Shown here: piece by piece, positions 1-11,394 of the stretch | Numbering within the stretch: the stretch's first letter is position 1 | How the letters are laid out: each line of letters opens with the position of its first letter | The notes under the pieces: generated by a model | Told to the model about the DNA's origin: nothing | What the model saw: only the letters and a program-made list of their open reading frames with translations | Database searches by the model: none | Source: Phytoseiulus persimilis | Taxonomy: Eukaryota > Arthropoda > Arachnida > Mesostigmata > Phytoseiidae | DNA: 64,000 nt | Assembly: GCA_037576195.1 (NCBI GenBank) | Contig: CM075104.1 | Coordinates: 4,904,775 to 4,968,774, forward strand | Direction of reading: 5' to 3' | Made by a program: the position numbers and the translations under genes

Positions 1-2582
1 TTTTCGGGCTTGCACATGAGAGCTGAGCGATCATGGTCATGCTTGATCGCTCACCATGCCTTGCTCGACTGCCATGCTGATCGAGAGCGAACTTCCGATC
101 TCCGCGGAAAGATCTTGAGCACACATCACAGAAAACTGAAGCTGCCAAGTCTGTCGAGCAACCATCGCTCGTGATATGCTCCAGCCCCAGGAGTCATTCT
201 TGTGATGTGTGTATAGAGAGGCTCTTTCCACCCAGAAGACAACTCCTCCTATTTCTTCTCGGACTGTAGCAGGAACTGATATCAGAGGATCCTGATCCAT
301 GAAGTCTGAGGATGATTTCGCCCAGATCTTGCCACGTTTCTAGTACTCCGTGCGTATTTTCCTGCATATCATGCATATCTTCGAGCATATCTCACATATT
401 TTCATGCATACCTTCCGGGGATCAATCTGTGAACATCTATTGACTGGCCTCGAACACCCCACAGGCCTTTCGCCTGATCCAGTGATACTTTTTGTAATCT
501 GGCTACTGATTGGTAGCTGATTGGCTACTTCCATGTTTCGTCTAGTCGTATCCGAAGGTATTGCTAAACAGGATCGATGGACTAGTCATGCGCCGTTTGA
601 CGTTCTTGGTCACCGCTCGGTCGATACGGTTCCGCAGAACGTGCTTAACCATGTTCTGAGCCTGAGATCCGAGCCTCCTGCTGCGGGTCTACCCGCTGAA
701 AACTCACGCTCTTCCGCATCCAGGAGAGAATATCTGACCGGGGAGCCCCCTAGCCGAGAGCTGGGCCTCCTGACATCCAGGTCCGGTTTCATCGTCGATA
801 TCTATGGAAATCCAGGATCTTTTTGTTTGTCCTCGATTCACTCCCACGCAAATTATTGGATCGACGTGAAATCAACGCCATTCTGTAGGGCGGCTAACAA
901 TGGAAGACATGGCAGACAGCTTGATGAGCCTAAGAGCCCCGAATATTATGGACGTTGTGGGGTGAATATCAGAACATTTGAGGTCAGTGGCGTGGGTGCG
1001 GGCCAATTTCCGCGCAGGGCCGATTTCCGCGCAGCGACCGTGACCAAGAATTCATGACATGTGGTGGCCTGCACCGGTCACTTGAATGGTGGCGTTCTTG
1101 GAAAATATGGAAGACCCTAAGCCAACAAATGAGCGCCGAGCTCTTCTGCGGTCGGACAAAACAGTAATGTCGACCTCCATGGAAACCTACGTCCTTGGAG
1201 TATGAACTCCAGCAAGTTCAATTTGAGAATTGAAAGCAACGTAGAAACCTAACCTAACCTGACCCAGTGCCATGCGCTAGCTCCAAGCCACTTGCTGAAA
1301 ATGATTGCAACTGAGGTGGAATAGAACAACTGGATCGGACACACCAGATTGATTTCAACAGAGTTCTCAGCTTCAGGTTCCGCGTCGGCCAGCGCATGAG
1401 CATTAGCGCGAAAGAAGTAGAAGAAGTCACGAAGCCCGCTTCGTGTCACACGGTCCCACGCGCAACGGTCATCCGCGCTGAAATCGGCCCTGCGCGGAAG
1501 TTGGCCTCGCGGGGCGATTGGTCCTGCGCGGAAATTGGCCGCCACCAGTGGCGTGTACGAGGGGGAGGCGAACGACCCCACAACTCACGATCCTATCCCG
1601 GGCGCTGGTCCGATTCCGCTCCGGGTTTCCACAGCAAACACAGCGCTCTCATTATTCCGGGCAATGCGGTGTTTTAGTCACCATTCTGAGATTCAATCGG
1701 TGTGGAAGAGGCGTATCTTCGCTCCGAAGAAGGGATGACCATGCACTTTTGCTTCACGGCAACCCCCCTCCACGATCAAAATTCCCGTACACTCCGCTGT
1801 TCGAAATCCATTCGAGCAGCCTTTGAAGCTTTTTCAGGAGCTCATCCGGAGCTCGAATGGCTTCTGTTACTGACGACGCTTGTGAAGTTACATAGGCATT
1901 TTCACTAATCCACACCACGGAGGTTTGCGCGAATTAATGTGCCGAACAACGTGCATCGAGATTTAGCACTCAACGACCAAGAACTCCGTGAAACCGCGTT
2001 CAATAAAACTACCGAGCGTCTTGCATAGAGATTGGGCACTCAACGAGAACTCACTAAGCAAGACTGTGCCCGAGAACCTACCGGAAAGCGCAAAGAAGCG
2101 CGACGCATCGAGGTTAGCTGCTTTTGGTCACTCGGCCGACAACGATTACAGTTTGCATTCGAGCGTCAGGATTGGGGAATATGAACAAGCAATGCAGATC
2201 CTGCCGAGCATTAAATTTGAGGATGAATGAACGGGACTGTGTTGTGCCAGTGGAGAAGTAAGACTTCACGACCTGCAAGCACCGCCAGAACCGTTTACGA
2301 TGTTTGTATCCGGAGTGCCCCAAATCACCAATATCACCTTTTCCACAAATATCAGAGAATATAATTCCCGTTTCCGAGTTATCTCATTGGGGGCAGCGAG
2401 CGTCGCGCAAGAAGTTCAAATGCCAACGTTCGGAGTGCAAGGTCTCTGTGATCGCGCTGGATTACTTCTACCTTCGGCATCTTTAGAACACAAGTTCCTT
2501 CGAATTCGCTCCATGAGAGCTCCTGATCGAGAGCTCGATCAACGGCGTGAACTGAGTGCAGATGTTAAGGAGGATTCATCAC
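1..2582. other. Anonymous region with small repeats, no gene
   Basis: No open frame here resembles a known protein; the longest (521-1057) has no recognisable motif. The stretch holds small repeats. A motif related to ggccctgcgcggaaattggcc lies at 1478-1542 and in the opposite orientation at 1001-1034. There is a short CCTAA run at 1247-1262. A direct repeat of about 32 bp occurs at 1951-1986 and 2021-2052. A stretch at 365-415 rich in gcatat resembles the subterminal sequence of the hAT elements further on. A block at about 800-920 resembles 35685-35800. Confidence 0.5.
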
Positions 2583-4439
2583 TAGGGCTGGGATTTCTAT
2601 GAAATGAATATATTTTTGCATATGTGCATATTCCGCGTTCTCCTGCATATTCCTCCGTTTTCTGCTCTGTCGTGCATATCTTCATTAGTTCAGCATGGTA
2701 GACCTCATCTGAGGTAACGTTGCCATCAGGAACAGCAAGGCATGCACAGTTATCGCTCTGTATTTGTGGTGCAGCGTGTTCTCCGTTCATGCTCTGATAC
2801 GCGGGTTGCAGAGGAACCAGCCGTGAGTGTGAGCTCGAATCAATAGTCGTTCGAGTGTTTTCAAATGTCGAAAGGAAAACAAAGTCATTCCGAGCTCATC
2901 CGAATCTCCGGAGCCGATGTGTTCGTGTTCGATGGCGCCATCATCCTCTGCACCCTCTGCTCGAAGCCGTTTCCTCAAGCGAGAAAATTCACGATAGAGC
3001 AGCATGTCCGAACGAAGATACACCAGGAAGCCCTTAAGCGTCGCAAGGAGAGAGCAACGAGACATAAACAGCAGCTTTAAGCCGCAGTTAGTGACAGCAC
3101 TCCGAAAAAAACGATTCGATTCAGGTTTATGCAACGCTCTCATGGCCGCAGATATTCCGCTGCATAAACTTTCGAATCCCGTCCTGAAGGCTTCCCTTGA
3201 GGAGGTAACCTCGATGAGAGTCCCCGATCCATCGACACTGCGCGAGGGTCACGGTCCGTCTGTTCACATCAACACCATACGCAAGATCCGCAAGGCTGTC
3301 GTAACGTCGAAGATTGGGATCTCTATCGATGAGACGACGGATAAAACGGGGCGAATCGTAGCCAATATTGTGGTGGGCGCTCTGAGAAACACCGAGTTTG
3401 GCGTAAGCTACCTACTGATGTGTGAAGCTGTGGGTTCTTCGAATGCCACAACCGTTGCGCACGTCTTCGTAACATCATTGCACTTGTTGTGGGATTGCAA
3501 GATCCACTACGACCGCGTCCTTGTCTTTGTTACAAACGCCGCGCGTTACATGACGAAAGCCGACAGCAGCCTCAAAGTTCTATTTCCCCGAATGATCCAC
3601 GTAACCTGCCTAGCTCTCCGTCTGCATCGCGTGTCGGAGCAGATTCGAATTGTCTTCTCGAAAGTCGATCGTCTCATGGCTAGCATGAAGAGCGTACTGT
3701 TAAAGGCTCCGTCCCGTATCTCTCTCTTCCGGGAAAAATTGAGTCTGCCGCTACCCCCCAAGCCGATTTTCACCCGCTGGGGTACATGGATAAAAGCAGA
3801 AGAGTACTATGCCCACAACTTTGAGAATCTGAAAAAGTTTGTCTGCGAGGAACTAAATGAAGATGACTCTGCGGCGATAAGAGAAGCGAATAATTTGTTC
3901 GTCGACCAAACAGTCGCAGCCGGTCTCGTCGCCATCTCCGCTAATTTTTCCGAAATACCGGCGACGATCACGGCTTTGGAAGACAACGAACTGGCTCTGG
4001 GAGAAGCAATCGGACGAATTGGAAGCTTGCGTGGAAAATTGGCGAATCTTCCGGAGGAGCTCAGGCCTGTTCTCCAAAAATTCGACAACGTGGTAAACAG
4101 CAACGACGGTTTCACAGAGCTATGTCGAATGCGAGATTTCATGAGGCGGAACCCGAGAGACGGTGAAACGGGATTGTCCCCGGAAGATGTTCTGTTACTC
4201 AAATTCGCGCCAGTCGTGTCCTGTGAAGTCGAGCGAACCTTCTCCCAGTACAGATCCATTCTGCGAGACAATAGACAGTCTTTCCTGTTTGAAAATCTGA
4301 AGCATTACGTTGTTGTGGCTTGTGACCAACCTTCTAACTGGGAAAACCTTGTGCATACCTCCCTGCATATTTGTGCTGATTTTTCGTGCATATTTCATGC
4401 ATATTTTCAGTCATTTCATGCACATTTTTCCCGGCCCTG
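2583..4439 (+). mobile_element. hAT transposon copy 1 (decayed)
   Basis: The left end starts tagggctggg and the right end is cccggccctg, the diverged form of the same terminal inverted repeat. The flanking octamers are ttcatcac (2575-2582) and tgcatcac (4440-4447), a target-site duplication with one mismatch. The left octamer fits the hAT preference for T at position 2 and A at position 7. Subterminal regions carry repeated gcatat/atgcat words, as in copy 2. Length is 1857 bp against 1986 bp for copy 2. Insertion is inferred to be older than copy 2 because ends, duplication and coding frame have all drifted. Confidence 0.85.
2865..4338 (+). pseudogene. hAT transposase, copy 1, frameshifted
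   Basis: This is the counterpart of the intact transposase at 7558-9033. The ATG at 2865 opens a BED-like zinc finger (CTLC, then H-x5-H). The frame stops at a TAA in 3078-3080, just after a QQL motif. The rest continues one frame over, because an A-run near 3105 is one base longer than in copy 2. The downstream frame keeps the ISIDETT catalytic-Asp block, VFVTNAA (Asp of copy 2 replaced by Asn), TRWGTW, and the C-terminal hAT dimerisation block with CEVERTFSQY. The stop codon of copy 2 is missing, so the frame runs out past the transposon end to 4623. Not functional as read. Confidence 0.85.
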
Positions 4440-7347
4440 TGCATCACTGCCCTACGAGATTTACTCCATACGCACAACCGGTTACCTCGACCGTTCGAAA
4501 CCGCATTCGACCGAATGCCTGTTGATGATTATGCTGTTCTTATGCGAGCTGACAGAGCTCCGACTGGTGAACATCGAAGAAGTGATGATGCTCCAACGAC
4601 AGATGAATGAGGGATTGTTGTGATTGGCCGGCAAGGCCACGACCGTTGATTGCAATCAATTGACGCCGAGATGATGATAACCTCAACGGAGCCTCTAAAA
4701 CCCACCACTCCTATGATGCTTTGCAGTACCCGATTCTCTACTAGGAAGACGAAGACGGATACCGTTTCAGTCAACGAACGAAGGATCCACTGACTGGAGA
4801 GGAAATCGAGAGAAAAAGTTAGCGTAATGAATAACTATGCGTATCGATTGAACGTTCGAGACAACGTCAAGAACCATATCCTGAAGTATCGATAATTGTT
4901 CGATGTACGTGAAGATTGAGTATGAGCGGCTGCTTCACGTCCGCTGCAATCAAACTCACACGGGAAGTTTCAGCACTGGATATAGACGGGGGTAAGTTAA
5001 TCGGATAGAGGGCTCCGAGATAAGCATCAAGATGGCGCGGTTATGGTAGTATCTGCCTACGGAAACAGAGCAGGTCCAACGGCTGCACCAAACTGACGGC
5101 GCATATAGGGGACACTATCACGATCATTGCCTTGTTTTAAATTCGGTAGAGCTCCTCATCCTGATGTTCACCCCACGAGTCAGCATACAGCACGCACCGG
5201 CCATCGTGCTGCCGGTGTACTACCGTGTTTTTCAGAAAATAAGCCATCCCCCGAAAATAAGCCATACCTCGATTTTCGAACATTTCGGTTACATGAGCCG
5301 TACCACGAATATAAGCTGTAGCGGCAACTGATCTCAGCATGGAGCCTGCGCGCCACAAATGTCGGGATTGTCGGGATGTCTAAGTTCTCGAATTCGTGTG
5401 GTTTAGTAAGCGCCGATATGAGATGACGCCTGCTAGCTGAGAAGTTTGTGGCAAGGGTTTCGAGCACGCTGTTGTTGCAGGTTCGAAGTCGTCCCGTGTT
5501 CGATCATGTGAGTGAGATTCGCAGTTCGGTTCATATAAGCCATACCCCGGAAATAAGGCGTCGTCCAATTTTCGGACCCCAAGACGAACATAAGCCATGG
5601 CTTATTTTCTGAAATACGCGGTACCTCACGGAAGACGCTGCTGGCCCACTTTCCCAGTTAGTGGTCAGTTTCCCGGATCTTGAACACATGATGTTCAGAT
5701 GCTGGAAGTCTAGGATAGTTGGACTCACACAAGGAGGAAAATCGTCTGCAACCTCTGATTAATTCACGTGCAATTCACCGACTAGACGTTAATTCATGTT
5801 CAACAAAGGTTGGATCGTGAAGCCGCGTGTGAGGGGTGCAAGAGCGTTCACTGCAACCTCGGTGGTGCGCTACCCGGTATGAAGAAGCCTCCGATTGGTG
5901 CGTACGATGTTATTGAAGCCGGATTGATCTGTGTTGTAAACCTGGATCGGGTCGGAAATCCCATGGACATGCTCCTTGTATTCCGACTAGACCTTGCAGC
6001 GGTTTTCAACCGCGTTCCGAAAACCGCGAATCGCAAGATGTTGGGTTAATAACGTCGGTTTACAGGTCCGGAGACCTCAGATTTTTCCAGGGAATACCGA
6101 GTGATTCCGTCTCGTCGTCCCTTCTTCTCCCTGTCATAAGTTTGGACGAATCATGGGACTTTATGCCGCCGCTTGATTCGAACCCGACATGCCCTCAATC
6201 GGAGGTAAGCTTCCGATTCAGCGAATTCCGGGTGAGTAGTCGCTCTCTGCGTTACTGGAGGAGAACCAAACCTCTCTTCGAACGGTGTGGGAAATTGTAC
6301 GATCGATTCCGCCGACATCGGTTGCAGCGGAGCGCAACTTTAGCTTGCTTCGATTTCTGCTGGGTGAGAATTGATCATATCTGAAGGCAAGCACGCTTGA
6401 CGACATCTTCATCTTGTGGAGATCATATCTCTGAATCGAAGAAAAGGAATAAGTGAATGTCATCGGATTGCCTCCCCACCGCAATAGTCTTGTGATAGTG
6501 TTTGTGATAGCAGGAATGAAACGTCTCATTGACGAGCGGCCCCGAACGAGGTCCGTGGCTCTTCATATAACTACAAATACATGGATCAATGCCGTGAAAG
6601 TTCCCTCGCATCACATTCAATGAACTTTGTTGCTCAAATTCTCATCTGAAATTGAAACTTCAAAACTGATCAATCGCGGTCACCGTCGGTTCCCGACCGC
6701 GGGCTCAGGGTTTGGATTTTCGATTAACTACGAAGTGCGGTTTTCGGCAAGGTCCAGTTCCGACAGGGAAGCTTCCATCTCTTCCTCGATTCCATCCCTA
6801 CGCTCATAATGCTTCGAGGAGACGACGTGAATAGTTACGACGTGCGACGGCTCAAAATTCAGTAAGCATGAATCGCATCTGGAGTTGATATTTTGGAGCG
6901 ATTTGACGTATTCATGTCATTCCTTGACATCCATGACTAGAGGCAGGAACTACCATAACCGCACCATCTGTGCAAAAGTCCTTCGGGATGATTCCCACCT
7001 CGAGGCCCTCTATAGAACCCATTGCCCTCTGTCCAGACCCGCGCGCTCCAGTGCTAAACTTCCCTCGTGAGTGAGGCTTCGAAAAGTATTTCCATCTCCT
7101 GGATGCCGTTGCGCCCGGGCGTAACGTGAACGCCGCCTGTTGGGGGCTCAGTGCGCGCTTGGATTTGATTGGCTGGGTGGTTTCGGTCTCTTGTAAATAA
7201 AGGCAGTTAGTCGTGAGACAGCTCCACGGGAGGTGTGATGTTACCTGCATGAATAACACCGGCAACACGGGAAGAATGGTCATCTTGCCCTCGAGTATCA
7301 CAGGAAGTCCACGCCGTGAGCATGAGTATGCACAGGACGCGATGATG
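4440..7347. other. Anonymous region between hAT copies
   Basis: No protein family is recognised in any frame. The word aataagccat, or a near variant, recurs about six times between 5236 and 5600. It includes a palindromic cataagccatggcttat at 5592-5608, and parts of 5220-5270 match 5590-5630 in inverted orientation. The remainder shows no strong repeats or signals. Confidence 0.4.
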
Positions 7348-7452
7348 TACAGGGTGTGTACTTTGAACTGCAACATTTTTGTGGCCTCCGTTTTTCGAGC
7401 TGTATTCCGAATTTTTTTTTTTATCGAGAGCTCTAGGAGTTCTCGATTATCA
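7348..7452 (+). repeat. Fragment of foldback element arm
   Basis: The sequence starting tacagggtgtgt, with caacatttttgtggcct and a long T run, matches the start of the foldback arm at 32782. It breaks at the hAT insertion. After the hAT copy (from 9455), caatcagtgtgaagctg plausibly continues the same arm. The hAT therefore seems to have inserted into an older, diverged foldback copy. Confidence 0.6.
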
Positions 7453-7460
7453 TAATTAGT

Positions 7461-9446
7461 AGGGCTGGGAAAAATATGCATGAAATAACGGAGAATATGC
7501 ATGAAATATGCACGAAAAATCAGCACAAATATGCAGGGAGGTATGCACAAGGTTTTTTTAGTTAGAAGGTTGGTTACAAGCCACCACAACGTAATGCTTC
7601 AGATTTTCGAACAGGAAAGACTGTCTATCGTCTCGCAGAATAGATTTGTACTGGGAGAAGGTTCGCTCGACTTCACAGGACACGATTGGCGCGAATTTAA
7701 GTAACAGAACATCTTCCGGGGACAATCCCGTTTCACCGTCTCTCGGGTTCCCCCTCATGAAATCTCGCATTTTACATAGCTCTGTGAAACCGTCGTTGCT
7801 GTTTACCACGTTGTCGAATTTTTTGAGAACAGGCCTGAGCTCCTCCGGAAGATTCGTCAATTTTCGACGCAAGCTTTCAATTCGTCCGATTGCTTCTCCC
7901 AGAGCCAGTCCGTTTTCTTCTAAAGCCGTGATCGTCGTCGGGATTCCGGAAAAATGAGTGGAGATGGCGACGAGACCGGCTGCGACTGTTCGGTCGACGA
8001 ACAAATTCTTCGCTTCTCCTATCGCGGCGGAGTCATCTTCTTCTAGTTCCTCGCCGACAAACTCTTTCAAATTCTCAAAGTTCTGGGCATAGTACTCTAC
8101 TGCTTTTATCCATGTACCCCAGCGGGTGAGAATCGGCTTGGGGGGTAGCGGCAGACTCAATTTTTCCCGGAAGAGAGAGATACGGGACGGAGCCTTTAAC
8201 AGTACGCTCTTCATGCTAGCCATGAGACGATCCACTTTCGGGAAGACAATTCGAATCTGCTCCGACACGCGATGCAGACCGTGAGCTAGGCAAGTTAGGT
8301 GGATCATTCGGGGGAATAGAACCTTGAGGCTGCGGCCTGCTTTCGTCATGTAGCGTGCGGCGTCTGTAACAAAGACAAGGACGCGCTCGTAGTGAATCTC
8401 GCCATCCCACAACAACTCCAATGATTTTACGAAGACGTGCGCAACGGTTGTGGCATTTGGAGAATCCACAGCTTCACACATCAGAAGGTAGCTTCCGCCA
8501 AACTCGGCGTTTCTCAAGGCGCCCACCACAACATTGGCTACGATTCGCCCCGTTCTATCCGTCGTCTCATCGATAGAGATCCAAATCTTCGACGTTCCGA
8601 CAGCCTTGCGGATCTTGCGTATGGTGTCGTCGTAAACAGACGGAGCGTAACCCTTGCGCAGTGTCGATGGATCGGGGACTTTCACCGAGGTTACCTCCTC
8701 AAGGAAAGCCTTCAGGACGATATTCGAAAGTTTATGCAGCGGAATATCTGCGGCCATGAAAGCGTTGCATAAACCTGAATTGAATCGACTTTTCGGAGTG
8801 CTGTCCCTAACTGCGACTAATAGCTGCTGTTGATGTCCCGTTGCTCTCTCCTTGCGACGCTGGAGGGCTTCCTTGTGTATATTCGTTCGAACATGCTCCT
8901 CTATCGTGAATTTCCTCGCTTGAGGGAACGGCTTCGAGCAGAGGGTGCAGAGTATGATGGCGGCATCGGACACGAAGACATCGGCTCCGAAAATTCGGAT
9001 GAGCTCGGCATGGCTTTTTTTACCTTTCGACATTTGAAAACTCCCGAACGACTATTGATTCGAGGTCACACGCACGGCTGGTTTCTCTGCAACTCGCGTA
9101 TCAGAGCATGAACGGAGAACACGCTGCACCACAAATACACAGCAACGGGATATCTACAGGCTCTCTCCAGGCGCAGATGTCGTAGTGGACGCGACGTGCA
9201 CGTGGTCCAATATTCGCACTCGTGAGAACCTCCCAGAGAACACTGATAATTTGCTTTCGGTTTCTCGCAATCGATATACATGTGCATTCCTTGCTGTGCC
9301 TGATCGCAACGTTACCTCGAATGAGGTCTTCCATGCTGAACTGATAAAGATGTGCACGACAGAGCAGAAAACAGAGAAATATGCAGAAAAACGTGGAATA
9401 TGCACATATGCAAAAAAATATGCATTTCATAGAAATCCCAGCCCTA
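7461..9446 (-). mobile_element. hAT transposon copy 2, apparently intact
   Basis: Both ends carry the inverted repeat tagggctggg / cccagcccta. They are flanked by a perfect 8-bp direct repeat ataattag at 7453-7460 and 9447-9454, which fits the hAT pattern nTnnnnAn. Subterminal regions contain many atgcat/gcatat words, a common layout for transposase-binding sites in this superfamily. The internal gene on the minus strand is unbroken. By sequence this copy could be autonomous; activity is an inference. Confidence 0.93.
7558..9033 (-). CDS. hAT-family transposase with BED-like zinc finger
   Basis: This 491-residue protein should cut and rejoin the element ends in the nucleus. Residues 29-53 form a C-x2-C-x14-H-x5-H zinc finger of BED/CGGBP1-like type, expected to bind DNA. 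Aspartates at about 155 (SIDETT) and 224 (VTDAARYM) fit the first two catalytic acids of the RNase H-like fold. TRWGTW lies at about 303. The hAT dimerisation block is at about 449-485, with CEVERTFSQYKSI. The ATG follows the zinc-finger start shared with copy 1, and the TAA lies about 100 bp inside the element end. Similarity to CGG-repeat-binding-protein-like transposases is from family knowledge. A domesticated gene is unlikely, since ends and target duplication are intact. Confidence 0.88.
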   Translation of the reverse strand: MSKGKKSHAELIRIFGADVFVSDAAIILCTLCSKPFPQARKFTIEEHVRTNIHKEALQRRKERATGHQQQLLVAVRDSTPKSRFNSGLCNAFMAADIPLHKLSNIVLKAFLEEVTSVKVPDPSTLRKGYAPSVYDDTIRKIRKAVGTSKIWISIDETTDRTGRIVANVVVGALRNAEFGGSYLLMCEAVDSPNATTVAHVFVKSLELLWDGEIHYERVLVFVTDAARYMTKAGRSLKVLFPRMIHLTCLAHGLHRVSEQIRIVFPKVDRLMASMKSVLLKAPSRISLFREKLSLPLPPKPILTRWGTWIKAVEYYAQNFENLKEFVGEELEEDDSAAIGEAKNLFVDRTVAAGLVAISTHFSGIPTTITALEENGLALGEAIGRIESLRRKLTNLPEELRPVLKKFDNVVNSNDGFTELCKMRDFMRGNPRDGETGLSPEDVLLLKFAPIVSCEVERTFSQYKSILRDDRQSFLFENLKHYVVVACNQPSN

Positions 9447-9577
9447 ATAATTAGCAATCAGTGTGAAGCTGAAAGTTGAGAACACGCTAACCAATGCCGG
9501 GTAGGTGGATTCGGCGATCCCAGAACACACATCGCCGCCCAGCCGACACGAGAAACTCGGCCGTAGCAGAACAAAAA

Positions 9578-9603
9578 CTATACGGTACAAAGGTACCGTA
9601 TAG
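9578..9603. repeat. Perfect 11-bp inverted repeat hairpin
   Basis: ctatacggtac and gtaccgtatag are exact reverse complements around a 4-base loop. No T-run follows and no neighbouring gene is seen, so a terminator role is not supported. Confidence 0.5.
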
Positions 9604-9654
9604 GTAGAACCTAAGCGACCGAAATATCCAGAATCGATGAAACGGGGCTAATCT

Positions 9655-10080
9655 GTTTATCTTGATTGCTCAGCCGCCCACGACGAAATAGGCAGAAACT
9701 GTGGGAAAAACTCCGTGCCATTGACATGGACAGAAGTATGATTTGAGCAGTCCAGAAACTGTACAAGCACAACAGAGCTAGCATGAACTACAGCCATGCT
9801 TGTTCGATGTGGATTGAGAATAACCAGGGGCTTCGTCAAGGGTGCCCTCTGTCATGTCCCCTTTTCATGCTGTATATCGGGGACCTCGGAACCAAACTAC
9901 AATGGACGTGGCATACGAGGACAAAAACCCATTTCTGTAGACCCGGCCTCCTTTTCGGGGACGGTATTGTTCTCATGGCCAGGAACTACCAACGAATGGG
10001 AAAACTCCTGGGAGCCACGACGAAATATGGAGACCACAACGAGCTAACGTTCAACCGAGACTACAAATACTTGTGCACAG
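9655..10080 (+). pseudogene. LINE reverse transcriptase fragment, part 1
   Basis: Degenerate reverse transcriptase related to the LINE at 33855-35478. Visible pieces, in order, are LDCSAAHDEI (the catalytic-Asp motif, compare LDCSRAFDRI), QGLRQGCPLS at about 9827, and LLFGDGIVLMA, where the FADD active site has become FGDG. Several frame changes and an in-frame stop separate the pieces. The sequence breaks near 10080 and resumes at about 11395. It lacks the endonuclease and the start of the RT. It is a dead 5'-truncated copy. Confidence 0.7.
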
Positions 10081-11394
10081 AGCAGTGCGCCGTGAGGATT
10101 TCGACGGCGGCGGCGACGACCACCGCGGCGCCCCGCCGCGGAGAAAGCTGCCCCGGCCCGCCCCAGGTTCTTACTCATGGGCAATGGCTTGTAGAATCCA
10201 GCCTGTTCGTCGCGAGAAGTGCTTGTCGCCTAGCGAAATGATTCACAAAAGTCATCTTCCAATTTTTTCCGTCCTCTTGAGTAGTTCAGGCTCAATGTGC
10301 AGTACATCATTTCCAGATTCGAAACTAGAAACATCTCGATAGGGCGGTCACAAGTCTTATATTACACTCAACGATTTGGTGTGATCAATTCACTCGCAAA
10401 CTTGGAATGAGCCGACGGGAGCTTCACAACTTTTCAATTTCCCGCAGCGGGAAAGATGGACTGTGATCCGAAGCGAAACTTGGAGCGTCAACTATACGGG
10501 TGGAATCTACATATTTTCAATCCTTCGAGACAGTCGGAGGCATCGATTGGAAGCCGATTGGATGCAATGTACGGCACAAACGATTTGTCCATTGATACGC
10601 ATAGAAAAAAGGTGATCGTTGACGACCTCCAATGGTCCAGTTCGGGTCCGGTTTACGTTGGTGAGAAGAGTATTAGGATATATCGTGCAAGCGGCGATCA
10701 CGCCGCACCATGCCCAGAGACAGAACCAATCCGTAGCCGAAGTCCGCTGATCGAAGCTTCTCGTGCATGTCTAACTGCGCTCCGTTACAGAGACCATGAT
10801 CCGAGATTTGTGGCTAGGGGTCGCAAACTCGGACTCGTGAATTCTTGCAACCCCCTACTGCTGGGAATCTGGCCTGGATCCCCAAAACGGAGTTGTTTCA
10901 GTCGGCTGGAGAAATCTTCGATAGCAAGTGGATCGAGTAGGCACTGTAGTCTGGTGAAGAGCTGAGTGACCGGGGAGCGGCCCTGGAGCTTTATTCCGTT
11001 GCTGCTCATATAGGATGAGTTCTGGTACATCGGGGAGAAGCAATCGATGCATCTTCCAAGTTATGCGAAAGACACGAACACCATTCATCTCCGAAGTAAA
11101 CATAAACAGAGAGATGAATTCCAACAAATGACCTGTTACCAGAAACCCAGGCTGGGAGCGAGCCAGAAACATAGACAGCTACAGACACCTACTTGTGGCG
11201 CCCAATCACGAGGTGAGGCACCGGCGCCGCGCTCCGCCGCTAAGCGCCGCTCGGGGCACGGCGGCTGGCGGGGCCATTCCGACCTCGGCGGCACCGTCCG
11301 CCGGCGGATTCACGGCGCGTCGCACGGCTCTGCTCGTGTATCGCGCTTTCGGACTCCAAGAACTAACTGAACAACCAGGAAGAGATTTGGGATA
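10081..11394. other. Insert or junk splitting a LINE copy
   Basis: This 1.3-kb segment interrupts the LINE pieces on either side. It has GC-rich blocks at 10090-10165 and 11210-11330 that look loosely inverted to each other. No protein family, terminal repeat or target duplication could be identified, so its nature as an insertion is only inferred from the split LINE. Confidence 0.35.

Noticed and set aside
521-1057. 178-codon open frame as a host gene
   Set aside because: No recognisable motif, and it ends in a dispersed GC-rich repeat.
3004-4623. 539-codon frame taken as an intact transposase
   Set aside because: Its first residues are the zinc-finger region read in the wrong frame, and its last 95 codons lie in or beyond the transposon end because the stop codon was lost.
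9578-9603. Hairpin as a transcription terminator
   Set aside because: There is no T-run and no adjacent gene, and bacterial-type terminators are not expected in this genome.
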